Below, one piece after another: positions 34,757 through 42,738 of a stretch of 64,000 nucleotides of DNA (its first letter is position 1; the number at the start of each line of letters is the position of its first letter). The translations under genes were made by a program, and so were the position numbers. The notes beneath the pieces were generated by a model. It was not told the origin of the DNA. It did no database searches and worked only from the letters and a program-made list of their open reading frames with translations. Source of the DNA: JANYCO01 sp964437245 (GTDB taxonomy: Bacteria; Bacteroidota; Bacteroidia; Cytophagales; Cytophagaceae); NCBI GenBank assembly GCA_964437245.1, contig CAYTGJ010000005.1, forward strand, positions 1-64,000, written 5' to 3'.

Positions 34757-35473
34757 TTATATTCTTTTGGCTAATTCTGCTTTCACATCCTCCAGACTGT
34801 TGTACAGCTCTTCGTAGGAGTGGATCACAAAATATTTTTCCTGGTAGCTTCCTTTTTTATAAGGCGTGTCCATCATGATCGCTACATTCAGATCATATTT
34901 GGGAACACCGGCGCTGATGGAGAAAATGGTTTCTCCTCTGGAGGAAAGAAGGTGTGCTCCGTATATTTTTAAGGTATTTTCGGTGGCGATCAATCCAAAC
35001 TGAATGGAGTGCCAGTAAACTCTTTTCAGAAGTGCAATGGCCGCAGGGCTCTTCAGATTTTCAAGCGCCAGTTTTCCCAGCCCCGTCAGGTAATTTGAAT
35101 AGGCAGGGATCGTAAGCAGTGGAGTATGGCCAATGATGTCGTGAAACATATCGTATTCGTCAATATCATTATCCAGTTGCTCCTGACTACGCAACCAGGT
35201 GCGGCATGGATATTTCTTTTGCGCCAGCATGGCAATGAACTCATTGTCTTCTACCATATCTTCCAGAGGGACTACTGTCCAGTCGGTAATAGCAGAAAGT
35301 TTGTGGTTGATCTCTGTCAGATCAGGTACATGGTCTGACGGATAGCCGATTTTTTTGATGCTGTCAAACACTACTTTGTCGGCCGTTTCCGGCAAAAACT
35401 GTAGCAGTCTGGTGTAAAGCACAGTCCATGTAGTATGTTCCTGTTCCGTATACTGGTTTTTTGTCATGAGCAT
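34757..35473 (-). CDS. phhA: Phenylalanine 4-monooxygenase-like protein with substituted iron ligand
   Basis: The protein has 238 residues, the size of bacterial PhhA. Conserved family blocks are YPCRTWLRSQEQLD, EYDMFHDIIGHTPLL with iron ligands H111 and H116, and IYGAHLLSSRGETIFS. The third ligand, normally Glu in YWFTVEFGL, is Gln158 here (VYWHSIQFGL, codon CAG at 35000-35002 on the minus strand). The usual reaction is pterin-dependent hydroxylation of phenylalanine to tyrosine. With the 2-His-1-Glu triad broken, activity may be lowered, lost or altered. The rest of the frame is intact and shows no decay. Confidence 0.85.
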   Translation of the reverse strand: MLMTKNQYTEQEHTTWTVLYTRLLQFLPETADKVVFDSIKKIGYPSDHVPDLTEINHKLSAITDWTVVPLEDMVEDNEFIAMLAQKKYPCRTWLRSQEQLDNDIDEYDMFHDIIGHTPLLTIPAYSNYLTGLGKLALENLKSPAAIALLKRVYWHSIQFGLIATENTLKIYGAHLLSSRGETIFSISAGVPKYDLNVAIMMDTPYKKGSYQEKYFVIHSYEELYNSLEDVKAELAKRI

Positions 35474-35546
35474 TGTAGGTTATGTCTGGTTCTGCAAATC
35501 TGTTTTCAATTGCCTGTAAAAATATAAAAAACCTTCACCCAAAAAA

Positions 35547-36530
35547 TTATTTTTTCGTTTTATAATTTTTCAGAAGCTTGATTGCGGCGGTATGTGGTGT
35601 TATTTTACCTTTAGCTACTTCATTTTCAATCGTTTTAATTTTTCGCTGAATGGATGCCGTTTCGTAAAAATCTTTTAACAGGTGATAATTCACTGTACTG
35701 AAGAGGTTTTGTACACTATTCTCCGATCGTTTCTGTTCCCAGTCACCGCAGGCCTGTGCTGTTTTTCTGAATTCTTCCAGGCAATGGGCTATTTCGGTGA
35801 TCCCCTCGTTGTGTTTGGCAGAGCAGGTCATAACATAAGGCTGAGTATGTGAAGCGGAAAGTTTCAGGGCTTGCCTGATTTCCGTTGCTGCCTGGAGGGC
35901 AGCCTCTTTGTTTTTCCCATCGGCTTTATTGATAAGTACGGCATCGGTCAGTTCCATGGCCCCTTTTTTCATTGCCTGAAGCTCATCGCCCATGCCGGGA
36001 ATCATGAGCAGAAGAAAGAAATCAGCAAGGTTGAAGACCGCTGTTTCCGATTGCCCTACCCCCACGGTTTCGATCAGGATGTATTCAAAACCGGCTGCTT
36101 CACAAAGCAGGATCGTTTCGTAGGTTTTGCCTGCTACACCACCGGGTGTAGTATTGGAAGGAGAGGGGCGGATAAAAGCAAGCGGAGACCTGGACAGCTC
36201 GTTCATCCGGGTTTTATCTCCCAGGATGCTTCCACCGCTTAGTGTGCTGGAAGGGTCAATGGCGAGTACCGCTACTTTTTTTTGCAGACCGGTCAGGTAT
36301 TTGCCCAACGCTTCGATGAAGGTACTTTTTCCTGCGCCAGGAATGCCGCTGATCCCTATTCTGTAGGAGTTTCCCGTAGAAGGTAAGATCTCCGAGATGA
36401 CTTCCGCCGCAAGTTTTTCGTCGCTTGCAAGACTACTTTCGATCAGAGTGATGGCTCGTCCCAAAATGGCACGGTCGCCCTGGAGAAGGCCGTTTTTGTA
36501 TTGCTTTACAGAAAGTCTTTTTTCCGCCAT
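35547..36530 (-). CDS. meaB: Methylmalonyl-CoA mutase-associated GTPase MeaB
   Basis: The protein has 327 residues of the ArgK/MeaB G3E-type GTPase family. The P-loop is GIPGAGKSTF, followed by AIDPSSTLSGGSILGDKTRM, the switch region ETVGVGQSE, and the base-recognition motif NKAD. MeaB protects and reloads adenosylcobalamin-dependent methylmalonyl-CoA mutase; the mutase genes are not in this window. The C-terminal helices needed for dimerisation (about 270-327) are present. Confidence 0.92.
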   Translation of the reverse strand: MAEKRLSVKQYKNGLLQGDRAILGRAITLIESSLASDEKLAAEVISEILPSTGNSYRIGISGIPGAGKSTFIEALGKYLTGLQKKVAVLAIDPSSTLSGGSILGDKTRMNELSRSPLAFIRPSPSNTTPGGVAGKTYETILLCEAAGFEYILIETVGVGQSETAVFNLADFFLLLMIPGMGDELQAMKKGAMELTDAVLINKADGKNKEAALQAATEIRQALKLSASHTQPYVMTCSAKHNEGITEIAHCLEEFRKTAQACGDWEQKRSENSVQNLFSTVNYHLLKDFYETASIQRKIKTIENEVAKGKITPHTAAIKLLKNYKTKK

Positions 36531-36680
36531 GTTTGATTTTTGGGCTGTGGATAATTTCTTGAGCCTACAAAATACTAAAAGTATCGGGGAAGATGGTAAG
36601 AGCAGTACTTGTTTTTACAGAGAAAGAGGAAGCCATGGCCGGTGGTCACTTTCGTGGCGTTTTTCCCGGAGGGTACTAGT

Positions 36681-36715
36681 TAAGATGCAGGATACCGGAT
36701 TCCAGATACAAGATA
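36681..36715 (-). repeat. Degenerate heptamer array (5 units, minus strand)
   Basis: On the minus strand the units are TATCTTG, TATCTGG, AATCCGG, TATCCTG and CATCTTA. Positions 36683-36708 are a perfect 26-nt inverted repeat of 36781-36806. Confidence 0.75.
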
Positions 36716-36770
36716 AAGGTATTTAGTAATTGAGGCAGAGATAGTTTAAAGGTCCGGATGAGTTACATCA

Positions 36771-36815
36771 CATCTTATCGTATCTGGAATCCGGTATCCT
36801 GCATCTTGTATCTGA
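36771..36815 (+). repeat. Degenerate heptamer array (5 units plus one)
   Basis: CATCTTA, a 3-bp interruption, then TATCTGG, AATCCGG, TATCCTG, CATCTTG and TATCTGA. It is the inverted partner of the array at 36681, and it ends 24 bp before the -33 box of the SRP RNA promoter. Confidence 0.75.
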
Positions 36816-36838
36816 AAAACCTTTTTTAACAAAAATTT

Positions 36839-36866
36839 TTGATTCGATAGTTTTTTTATACCTTTG
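36839..36866 (+). promoter_or_regulatory. Promoter of the SRP RNA gene
   Basis: TTG at 36839-36841 (within TTTTTG), a 17-bp spacer and TACCTTTG at 36859-36866, an exact TAnnTTTG box, placed 5 bp before the first paired base of the RNA. Confidence 0.7.
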
Positions 36867-36871
36867 CATCC

Positions 36872-36968
36872 GGCAAGCCGGTACGACCAGCTCCTGTCAC
36901 TCCCCCAGGTTCGGAAGGAAGCAAGGGTAAACGGTTGTAGCGGTGCGATACTTGGTTTGCCTTTTTTT
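36872..36968 (+). ncRNA. ffs: Signal recognition particle RNA (4.5S type)
   Basis: About 90 nt forming one long hairpin: the ends GGCAAGCC (36872-36879) and GGTTTGCC (36954-36961) pair. The apical domain has the near-universal SRP RNA motif CAGGTTCGGAAGGAAGCA (36906-36923) with its GGAA tetraloop and the asymmetric loop that bind Ffh. A run of seven T (36962-36968) ends it. It is the RNA of the signal recognition particle, which delivers nascent membrane proteins to the translocon. The 5' end at 36872 agrees with the upstream promoter. Confidence 0.93.
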
Positions 36969-37101
36969 ATTTTATTAGGGTCCGGTAATTCCATCTCTTT
37001 TATTCATCATCACATCTTTCTGGTTTACTGTTTTTTCTTAGGTATATGAAAAAGAGTTTACGGTATTGATTTACAGTTTATTATAGGAGGTCTTGTGCGT
37101 C

Positions 37102-37132
37102 TTGTATCTTGCAACTAATTTCCTTACTTTTG
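37102..37132 (+). promoter_or_regulatory. Promoter of the transaldolase gene
   Basis: TTG at 37102-37104, a 20-bp spacer and TACTTTTG at 37125-37132. The start codon lies 40 bp after the -7 box. Confidence 0.55.
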
Positions 37133-37172
37133 AACACTTGTTAAACTAAATCAACGAAAACGGACATTTATT

Positions 37173-37829
37173 ATGAAATTCTTTATTGATACAGCCAATC
37201 TGAAAGAGATTCAGGAAGCACAAGATCTTGGTGTGCTGGACGGCGTTACGACCAACCCATCCCTGATGGCCAAAGAAGGCATCAGCGGAGCAGAAAATGT
37301 TAAAAAACATTATAAAGCAATTTGTGATATTGTAGACGGAGATGTGAGTGCAGAGGTGATCTCTACCGACTTTGCCGGTATGATTAAAGAAGGAGAAGAA
37401 CTGGTAAAGATCGATCCTAAGATCGTGGTGAAAGTACCTATGATCAAAGACGGTGTGAAAGCAATCCGTTATTTCACCGAGAAAGGGATCAGAACAAACT
37501 GTACACTTGTATTTACAGCTGGTCAGGCTTTGCTGGCGGCAAAAGCAGGTGCTACCTATGTTTCTCCTTTCGTAGGACGTCTTGATGATATTGCGACCGA
37601 TGGATTGACCCTGATCGCGCAGATCAGACAGATCTATGACAACTACGGATACGAGACCGAGATCCTGGCAGCTTCTGTGCGTCATACGATGCACCTGCTG
37701 AAGTGTGCAGAGATCGGAGCAGACGTAGTGACTTGTCCTCTGAATGTAATTACTTCTTTATTGAACCATCCTCTTACCGACAGCGGACTGGCCAAATTCC
37801 TGGCAGATCACAAAAAGGCAAACGGATAG
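37173..37829 (+). CDS. Transaldolase, small TalC/FSA-type
   Basis: The protein has 218 residues, matching the short transaldolase/fructose-6-phosphate aldolase group. The Schiff-base lysine is K87 in IVVKVPM. Other marks are FFIDTANL, GVTTNPSLMAKEG, NCTLVFTAGQALLAAKAG, and SPFVGRLDD. It transfers dihydroxyacetone units between sedoheptulose-7-phosphate and glyceraldehyde-3-phosphate in the pentose phosphate pathway. It has its own promoter and a strong terminator. Confidence 0.9.
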   Translation: MKFFIDTANLKEIQEAQDLGVLDGVTTNPSLMAKEGISGAENVKKHYKAICDIVDGDVSAEVISTDFAGMIKEGEELVKIDPKIVVKVPMIKDGVKAIRYFTEKGIRTNCTLVFTAGQALLAAKAGATYVSPFVGRLDDIATDGLTLIAQIRQIYDNYGYETEILAASVRHTMHLLKCAEIGADVVTCPLNVITSLLNHPLTDSGLAKFLADHKKANG

Positions 37830-37854
37830 TTCTGCGATCCGTCACCGGATCAGG

Positions 37855-37905
37855 GAGCAAAGAAGGGAGGAAACACCGTTTTCTTCCTTCTTTGCTCTTT
37901 TTCTT
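37855..37905 (+). terminator. Terminator after the transaldolase gene
   Basis: A 12-bp stem (GAGCAAAGAAGG / CCTTCTTTGCTC), extendable by further pairs across a 19-nt loop, followed by TTTTTCTTTT, begins 26 bp after the stop codon. Confidence 0.85.
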
Positions 37906-37942
37906 TTATCCCTTTATTTTTCCTCCTCTCTGCCTTTTTACC

Positions 37943-37950
37943 TATCTTTG
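37943..37950 (+). promoter_or_regulatory. -7 promoter box upstream of the ftsE operon
   Basis: TATCTTTG matches TAnnTTTG; the -33 region is T-rich but has no clear TTTG. The expected transcript start (about 37957) argues for the ATG at 37987 as the first start codon. Confidence 0.45.
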
Positions 37951-37986
37951 TGTCCTATGATTGAGGACATAAAAAAGAAGTTAAAC

Positions 37987-38190
37987 ATGTATATCATCAA
38001 GGTAAAAGGAAAAGCTAAAATTCCCGATTATATACAATTTCGTGATGACAATTTTGTACTTGTGGCTTATTTTAGAGCCGACAGACCGGTTAAATTATTA
38101 AAGAAGTATGGACTTGAAGGGAAAGAAGAAGCACTCAATAAATTAATTCAGGAACTCCCTTTCGGGAAATTACAAAAGCTGGAATTGTAA
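37987..38190 (+). CDS. Conserved-looking small protein upstream of ftsE
   Basis: The protein has 67 residues (MYIIKVKGKAKIPDYIQFRD start). I chose the ATG at 37987 because the promoter -7 box ends at 37950; ATG 37957 (77 residues) is the alternative. The protein is soluble, basic, and ends GKLQKLEL. The gene ends 1 bp before the ftsE-like start, so the two are co-translated. No family is recognised. Confidence 0.6.
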   Translation: MYIIKVKGKAKIPDYIQFRDDNFVLVAYFRADRPVKLLKKYGLEGKEEALNKLIQELPFGKLQKLEL

Positions 38191-38191
38191 A

Positions 38192-38905
38192 ATGGAATTT
38201 TCAACCGATCCTATTGTTACACTTAACAATGCCAACCTCTCTCATCATGATGTGCTGGTATTGCGTGATCTTAATTTTACAATACGAAAAGGAGAATTTG
38301 TCTATCTGATCGGAAAAACAGGAAGCGGGAAAAGTTCATTGTTAAAAGCCCTCTATGCCGATATGTCCAAACCGAAAGGAGAAGTATCGGTCGCAGGATT
38401 TAATGTTTCCCGGATCCGGAGAGGTCAGATCCCTTATCTGAGAAGAAAGATAGGAATCGTTTTTCAGGATTTTCAGTTGCTCAACGATCGTAGTGTAGCG
38501 GAGAATTTATTCTTTGTCATGAAAGCGACCGGCTGGAAAGACCGCAGTAAGATGAAAAACCGTGTGGCAGAAGTGTTGATGCAGGTAGGGTTGGGAAGTG
38601 TATCCTCCAAGTATCCTCACCAGTTGTCCGGCGGAGAGCAGCAGCGGATCGTGATCGCCCGTGCGCTGATCAATGAGCCGCTGATTGTATTTGCAGACGA
38701 GCCTACCGGAAATCTTGATCCGGAAGTAGCTGATAGCATACTAAAACTTTTTTTAGAAATAAACCGGAGTGGAACGGCTGTGCTGATGGCTACCCACCAA
38801 CATGGTTTTATAGACCGTTATCCCGCCAGAGTGTTGAAAGTAGAAAATGGAATTGTCCTGGATTCTGAGAAAACCCATTTCCAGGTAAAAGGTGGTATAT
38901 ACTAG
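38192..38905 (+). CDS. ftsE: FtsE-like ABC transporter ATP-binding protein
   Basis: The protein has 237 residues. Walker A is GKTGSGKSS, the Q-loop is in VFQDFQLL, the ABC signature is LSGGEQQRI, Walker B is FADEPTGNLD, and the switch His is in ATHQHGF. The closest group is FtsE, which with the membrane protein FtsX controls peptidoglycan hydrolases at the division septum. No ftsX lies next to it here, as is common in Bacteroidota. It follows a 67-residue protein gene by 1 bp and precedes a glycosyltransferase gene. Confidence 0.82.
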   Translation: MEFSTDPIVTLNNANLSHHDVLVLRDLNFTIRKGEFVYLIGKTGSGKSSLLKALYADMSKPKGEVSVAGFNVSRIRRGQIPYLRRKIGIVFQDFQLLNDRSVAENLFFVMKATGWKDRSKMKNRVAEVLMQVGLGSVSSKYPHQLSGGEQQRIVIARALINEPLIVFADEPTGNLDPEVADSILKLFLEINRSGTAVLMATHQHGFIDRYPARVLKVENGIVLDSEKTHFQVKGGIY

Positions 38906-38913
38906 TCTGGTCG

Positions 38914-40029
38914 TTGGAAAAGAAATACCTGAATATTATTGCATACGATGTCCCCTTCCCGCCTGATTACGGGGGAATGGTAGATATTTATTATAAAGTA
39001 AAAGCCCTTTCTGAGATCGGTGTGCGGATCAACCTGCATTGTTTCATGCACCGCAACAATAAGTATTCAGAAGAATTATATGAGCTTTGCGATCATGTAT
39101 ACTATTATAAAATGGATACCTTCCTGTCGGATCTTTCTCTGATCCCGGGGATCGTAAATTCCCGAAGATCGGAAAACCTGCTTTTTAACCTTCAGCAAAA
39201 TGACTATCCTGTTTTATTTGAAGGGATCCATACCTGTTATTACCTGAGTGCTTCGGAGCTGAAAGAGCGGAAAAAGATCGTGCGGATACAGGACGTGGAA
39301 CCGGAATATTACGACAACCTTCATAAGCTCTCGCACCGGTATTGGGATAGACTGCTTTTAAAAATAGAATCCCGGCGGCTCAGAAAATATGAACAGATAT
39401 TAAGTCATGCCGATACACTGGTTACGTTGAACATCAAACATAAAGAGTATTATGAAAACTTGTTTCCGGAAAAAGAAATAATCAACATAGAACCATTTTC
39501 TGCCTTCAGTAATATAGCCATTAAGGAAGGTATGGGAAGTTATGCATTGTACCACAGTAACCTTACAGAGCCTGATAATATAGAAGCCGTGATCTTTTTA
39601 GTAAAAGAGGTGATCGTGGGAACAGGAATCCCGCTGATCGTAGCAGGGAAAAATCCGGACAGTGATCTTAAACATCTTTGTAAAGATCATAAAGTAAAAA
39701 TCCTGGCCAATCCTTCGGATGAAAAACTGGACGAACTGATCCGGAATGCACAGGTCAATATACTCGTCAGCTTTATGCCTTCCGGCAGCAAGAGCAAGAT
39801 CTATCCTGCCCTGTATCACGGCCGTCACTGCCTGGTCAATTCCAATATGGTCCGGGGATTCTCCTATACCGACGCATGTCATGTAGCGGATTCGGCAGAA
39901 GAGTTGAGAACCCAATTATTTGCCCTGATGCAAGAGCCCTTTACCTCCAACGAAATAGAGAGAAGGACGAAAATATTGGGAAGGACTTCCGTTGAAAAAA
40001 AGATAGAACTCTTATCGAAGCTTTTCTGA
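38914..40029 (+). CDS. Glycosyltransferase (GT-B, GT4-like)
   Basis: The protein has 371 residues. It starts at a TTG (38914), 8 bp after the ftsE stop; no ATG is available nearby. The N-terminal IIAYDVPFPPDYGGMVDIYYKVKAL is a GT-B acceptor domain with the glycine-rich PPDYGG loop; the C-terminal half contains VAGKNPDSDLKHL and a SGSKSKIYPALYHGRHCLVN segment for the nucleotide-sugar site. The sugar and acceptor are unknown. It converges with, and overlaps by 18 bp, the GT2 gene on the other strand. Confidence 0.75.
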   Translation: MEKKYLNIIAYDVPFPPDYGGMVDIYYKVKALSEIGVRINLHCFMHRNNKYSEELYELCDHVYYYKMDTFLSDLSLIPGIVNSRRSENLLFNLQQNDYPVLFEGIHTCYYLSASELKERKKIVRIQDVEPEYYDNLHKLSHRYWDRLLLKIESRRLRKYEQILSHADTLVTLNIKHKEYYENLFPEKEIINIEPFSAFSNIAIKEGMGSYALYHSNLTEPDNIEAVIFLVKEVIVGTGIPLIVAGKNPDSDLKHLCKDHKVKILANPSDEKLDELIRNAQVNILVSFMPSGSKSKIYPALYHGRHCLVNSNMVRGFSYTDACHVADSAEELRTQLFALMQEPFTSNEIERRTKILGRTSVEKKIELLSKLF

Positions 40030-40917
40030 TTTTTTCATACTCATTGAAAATTGATACAAACGCAATGCATCAAAAAGAATCAGTGAGGTGGTCAGACCCG
40101 ATTCCAGCAGCTTTTTGAGGATCGGGGAAAGCAGTCCGAAACCCAATCGAAACCCCGCGAGTAAGTAGTATTTTTTTAATTTCAAATAAACGCGATACAG
40201 TAAGATACTGCTCATATCGTGTTCTTCCCCGATCAGCAAAGCAAGGTTTCTGACTGCTGTCAATTGTTTGCGGATAAAAACCTCATTTGTTTCCAGGCCT
40301 TCGTGAATCACAGGATTATCAATATGCAAAACCGGGATTTGATGTTTCTTCAGTTCCAGTCCGAAAAGTGTATCCTCGTGTCCGTATTCGGTCAACGACG
40401 GCAAAAACTGAATGCGTTCAAATATTTTTTTCTGTATTAGAAAATTTCCAGTCACAAAAGAAGCATAGGGCCTGGTCTTCCTGATTTCAGCCGGTATTAC
40501 TTCACGCTGTTTCCCATAGCGGAAATGTAATCCTACCTCTTTCTTTACCTCAATTGAGGGATATACTCTGCCTCCGACGATCACAGGATAGGAAGGACTG
40601 ATTGCCTGCACGTATTTTTGAATAAAGTCGGGAGTGGCCGGGGCAACATCATCGTCCAGCAGTAAAAGATAAGGATACCTGGCACGTTCTGCCAATAGAT
40701 TGCGGATCGCAGCTCTTCCTGCATTTTGCTCAAGTACTTCATACGTCACTTCCGGATAAAGGCGGACTGCCTGGTTGAGTTCCTGGATCAAGGGCGAAGA
40801 AGCATCGTCGAGACAGAGGATCTCAAAAGGAATACCGCATTGCTCACCTTGAGAGCGAAGTGACTGAACAAGTGGAATGATGTTGGTATTATAAACCGGT
40901 ATGCAAATAGAAAGCAT
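40012..40917 (-). CDS. Glycosyltransferase family 2
   Basis: The protein has 301 residues. The GT-A fold is shown by LSICIPVYNT at the N-terminus, EILCLDDASS, and the metal-binding LLLLDDDVAPATPDF motif. EYGHEDTLFGLELKK (about 193-207) is the ED-containing loop that supplies the catalytic base. A C-terminal hydrophobic helix (about 255-275) may touch the membrane. It transfers a sugar from a nucleotide donor to an unknown acceptor, perhaps a lipid or surface polysaccharide. Confidence 0.85.
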   Translation of the reverse strand: MLSICIPVYNTNIIPLVQSLRSQGEQCGIPFEILCLDDASSPLIQELNQAVRLYPEVTYEVLEQNAGRAAIRNLLAERARYPYLLLLDDDVAPATPDFIQKYVQAISPSYPVIVGGRVYPSIEVKKEVGLHFRYGKQREVIPAEIRKTRPYASFVTGNFLIQKKIFERIQFLPSLTEYGHEDTLFGLELKKHQIPVLHIDNPVIHEGLETNEVFIRKQLTAVRNLALLIGEEHDMSSILLYRVYLKLKKYYLLAGFRLGFGLLSPILKKLLESGLTTSLILFDALRLYQFSMSMKKSEKLR

Positions 40918-41176
40918 TTATAAAAGTAATGGTTAAAGCTTAAAAATTAACACCCGGAATCAAAAAATAGAGAAAGAGATAATTTCCGGTAGATAGTTCT
41001 TCACGGTTTCTCCCCGTTTCATCCACCTGGTTATACACGGTTTTCGTGGATTATTCCCCCACTTTCAGGTTGTTTTATGTAATATTCTGTTTTTGAATGC
41101 TTTATGTATTTTTGAAATAGGATTTTAAACCTCTAAAATGCTTCTAAAGTCCTGATTCTAACGCTAAATTATCCAC

Positions 41177-41202
41177 AAGTGGGGTAAAGTGGATAAAAGT
41201 GG
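41177..41202 (+). promoter_or_regulatory. Candidate MraZ operator (three AAGTGG boxes)
   Basis: AAGTGG occurs at 41177, 41187 and 41197, exactly 10 bp apart, so all three face the same side of the helix. Known MraZ sites are short TGGGN-type direct repeats at about 10-bp spacing just upstream of mraZ. The third box touches the -33 element of the promoter, fitting autorepression. Confidence 0.65.
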
Positions 41203-41232
41203 TTGTTTTTTCATTTTTCTTCGTTAAATTTG
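41203..41232 (+). promoter_or_regulatory. Promoter of mraZ and the dcw cluster
   Basis: TTG at 41203-41205, a 19-bp spacer and TAAATTTG at 41225-41232 (exact TAnnTTTG). The mraZ ATG is 24 bp after the -7 box. Confidence 0.7.
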
Positions 41233-41256
41233 TATGAGTTCGAATTCAAAAAAGTA

Positions 41257-41712
41257 ATGTCTTATTTCTCAAGTGAGTATGAGTGTAAATTGGATGCAAA
41301 AGGCAGGTTGATACTTCCTGCCCGTATGAAAGCCAATTTGCCTGCCGCATCAGGAAATAACATTGTAATAACCAGAGGTTTTGAAACATGTCTGGTCGTT
41401 TACCCGGAAGTAGAGTGGAGAAAAGTTTTTTCAAAAGTCTCCGGACTGAATGAATTTAATGAGGAGTACAGAAATTTCCAGAGGAATTTTTTTCGTGGAA
41501 ATACGGAAGCAGAACTCGACAACAATGGAAGATTTGTACTGCCCAGAACAATGACCAAATATGCCCAGATCGAAACGGAAGTAATCGTAGTAGGAATGGG
41601 CAACAGAATAGAAATCTGGAATCCGGAATTATACGATCAGTTTCTGATCAAAGACCAGAAAGAGTTTTCGAAACTCGCCGAAAAATTCCTGGGAGACAAG
41701 AAAGAAGAATAA
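41257..41712 (+). CDS. mraZ: Transcriptional regulator MraZ
   Basis: The protein has 151 residues from the ATG at 41257 (MSYFSSEYECKLD), which lies after the promoter; an upstream TTG at 41203 falls inside it. Two SpoVT/AbrB-type swapped-hairpin domains carry DAKGRLILPARM and DNNGRFVLPRTM. MraZ forms a ring-shaped multimer that binds direct repeats in front of its own operon and represses division and wall genes. It is the first gene of the cluster, and the candidate operator lies 55-80 bp upstream. Confidence 0.95.
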   Translation: MSYFSSEYECKLDAKGRLILPARMKANLPAASGNNIVITRGFETCLVVYPEVEWRKVFSKVSGLNEFNEEYRNFQRNFFRGNTEAELDNNGRFVLPRTMTKYAQIETEVIVVGMGNRIEIWNPELYDQFLIKDQKEFSKLAEKFLGDKKEE

Positions 41713-41806
41713 AAGTGATCGCTCTTTAAGAGATAGATAAGCTTAAAACACCTTTCGGATTGTCAGCCTCCCCGTTTTAAATGAAATAATTAAAAATCAG
41801 GATTGA

Positions 41807-42706
41807 ATGTACCACACGCCCGTAATGCTCAGAGAATGTATCGAAGGGCTTGAGATAAAGCCGGACGGAATATACGTCGATGTCACGTTTGGTGGCGGAG
41901 GGCATACCCGGGAAATTCTGAAATACATTCAAAGCGGCAAAGTATTTTCCTTTGATCAGGACGAAGATGCAAAGGTAAATGCAGAGGAGATAAAAGACAG
42001 TTCTTTCACATTGATAGAAGCCAACTTCCGCTATCTCAAACGCTATCTGAAGTTGCACGGGATCACACAGATCGATGGATTGCTTGCAGACCTGGGAATT
42101 TCTTCCCACCAGATCGATGCTGCGGAGCGTGGATTTTCCACCCGCTTTGAAGCAGAACTGGATATGCGTATGGACAGAAGTGGTGAGAAAACGGCCAAAG
42201 ATATTGTGGCTTCCTATACCGAAAAGGAGCTGCACCGGATATTCGGAATGTACGGCGAAGTCACCAACGCCCGTACACTGGCGGCGGCCATTGTAAAAGC
42301 ACGTGCCAACAACAGGATCGATACGGTAGAACAGCTTAAAAGAGAAATAAAGTATCTGGCACCACGGGGTAAAGAAAATAAATATTATGCCCAGGTTTTC
42401 CAGGCCTTAAGGATCGAAGTGAACGATGAGCTGAAAGCGCTCGAAGAAATGCTTACGCAGGCGGCGGAAGTATTGAAGCCGGGAGGAAGATTGGTGGTCA
42501 TGTCCTACCATTCGCTGGAAGACAGACTGGTAAAGAACTTTATAGGCAAAGGCTTATTTCATGGCGAACCGGAGAAAGATGTGTACGGCAATTATTACAA
42601 GCCTTTCGAAGCCCTTAACAGAAAGCCGGTCGAAGCCAGTGCGGAAGAAGTAGAAGCCAATAACAGAGCCAGAAGTGCAAAGCTGAGAATCGCTACTAAA
42701 GTATAA
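41807..42706 (+). CDS. rsmH: 16S rRNA (cytosine-1402-N4) methyltransferase RsmH
   Basis: The protein has 299 residues. The SAM-binding loop is YVDVTFGGGGHTREIL, followed by GLLADLGISSHQID and the C-terminal PGGRLVVMSYHSLEDRLVKNF, all hallmarks of RsmH (MraW). It methylates N4 of C1402 in the ribosomal P site. It lies 94 bp after mraZ, in the usual dcw order. The start MYHTPVMLRE fits the family. Confidence 0.96.
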   Translation: MYHTPVMLRECIEGLEIKPDGIYVDVTFGGGGHTREILKYIQSGKVFSFDQDEDAKVNAEEIKDSSFTLIEANFRYLKRYLKLHGITQIDGLLADLGISSHQIDAAERGFSTRFEAELDMRMDRSGEKTAKDIVASYTEKELHRIFGMYGEVTNARTLAAAIVKARANNRIDTVEQLKREIKYLAPRGKENKYYAQVFQALRIEVNDELKALEEMLTQAAEVLKPGGRLVVMSYHSLEDRLVKNFIGKGLFHGEPEKDVYGNYYKPFEALNRKPVEASAEEVEANNRARSAKLRIATKV

Positions 42707-42738
42707 AAGAAAAAAAAGTTGACCAACGCCTGACTAAA

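Larger units (their letters stand above)
40918..41256. promoter_or_regulatory. Regulatory spacer upstream of the dcw cluster
   Basis: This 339-bp AT-rich spacer has no gene. It holds a perfect DnaA-box consensus TTATCCACA (41169-41177), two near matches (TTATACACG at 41031-41039; TTATCCACT on the minus strand at 41188-41196), three AAGTGG boxes and the mraZ promoter. The DnaA-like sites may be chance matches. Confidence 0.45.

Noticed and set aside
36681..36815. Paired heptamer arrays as a CRISPR or tRNA-like element
   Set aside because: Units are 7 bp and adjacent, with no spacers, no cloverleaf and no CCA end.
41031..41196. Replication origin upstream of mraZ
   Set aside because: Only one perfect DnaA box and two near matches are present, with no dnaA gene, no dense box cluster and no clear unwinding element; kept only as a weak regulatory idea.
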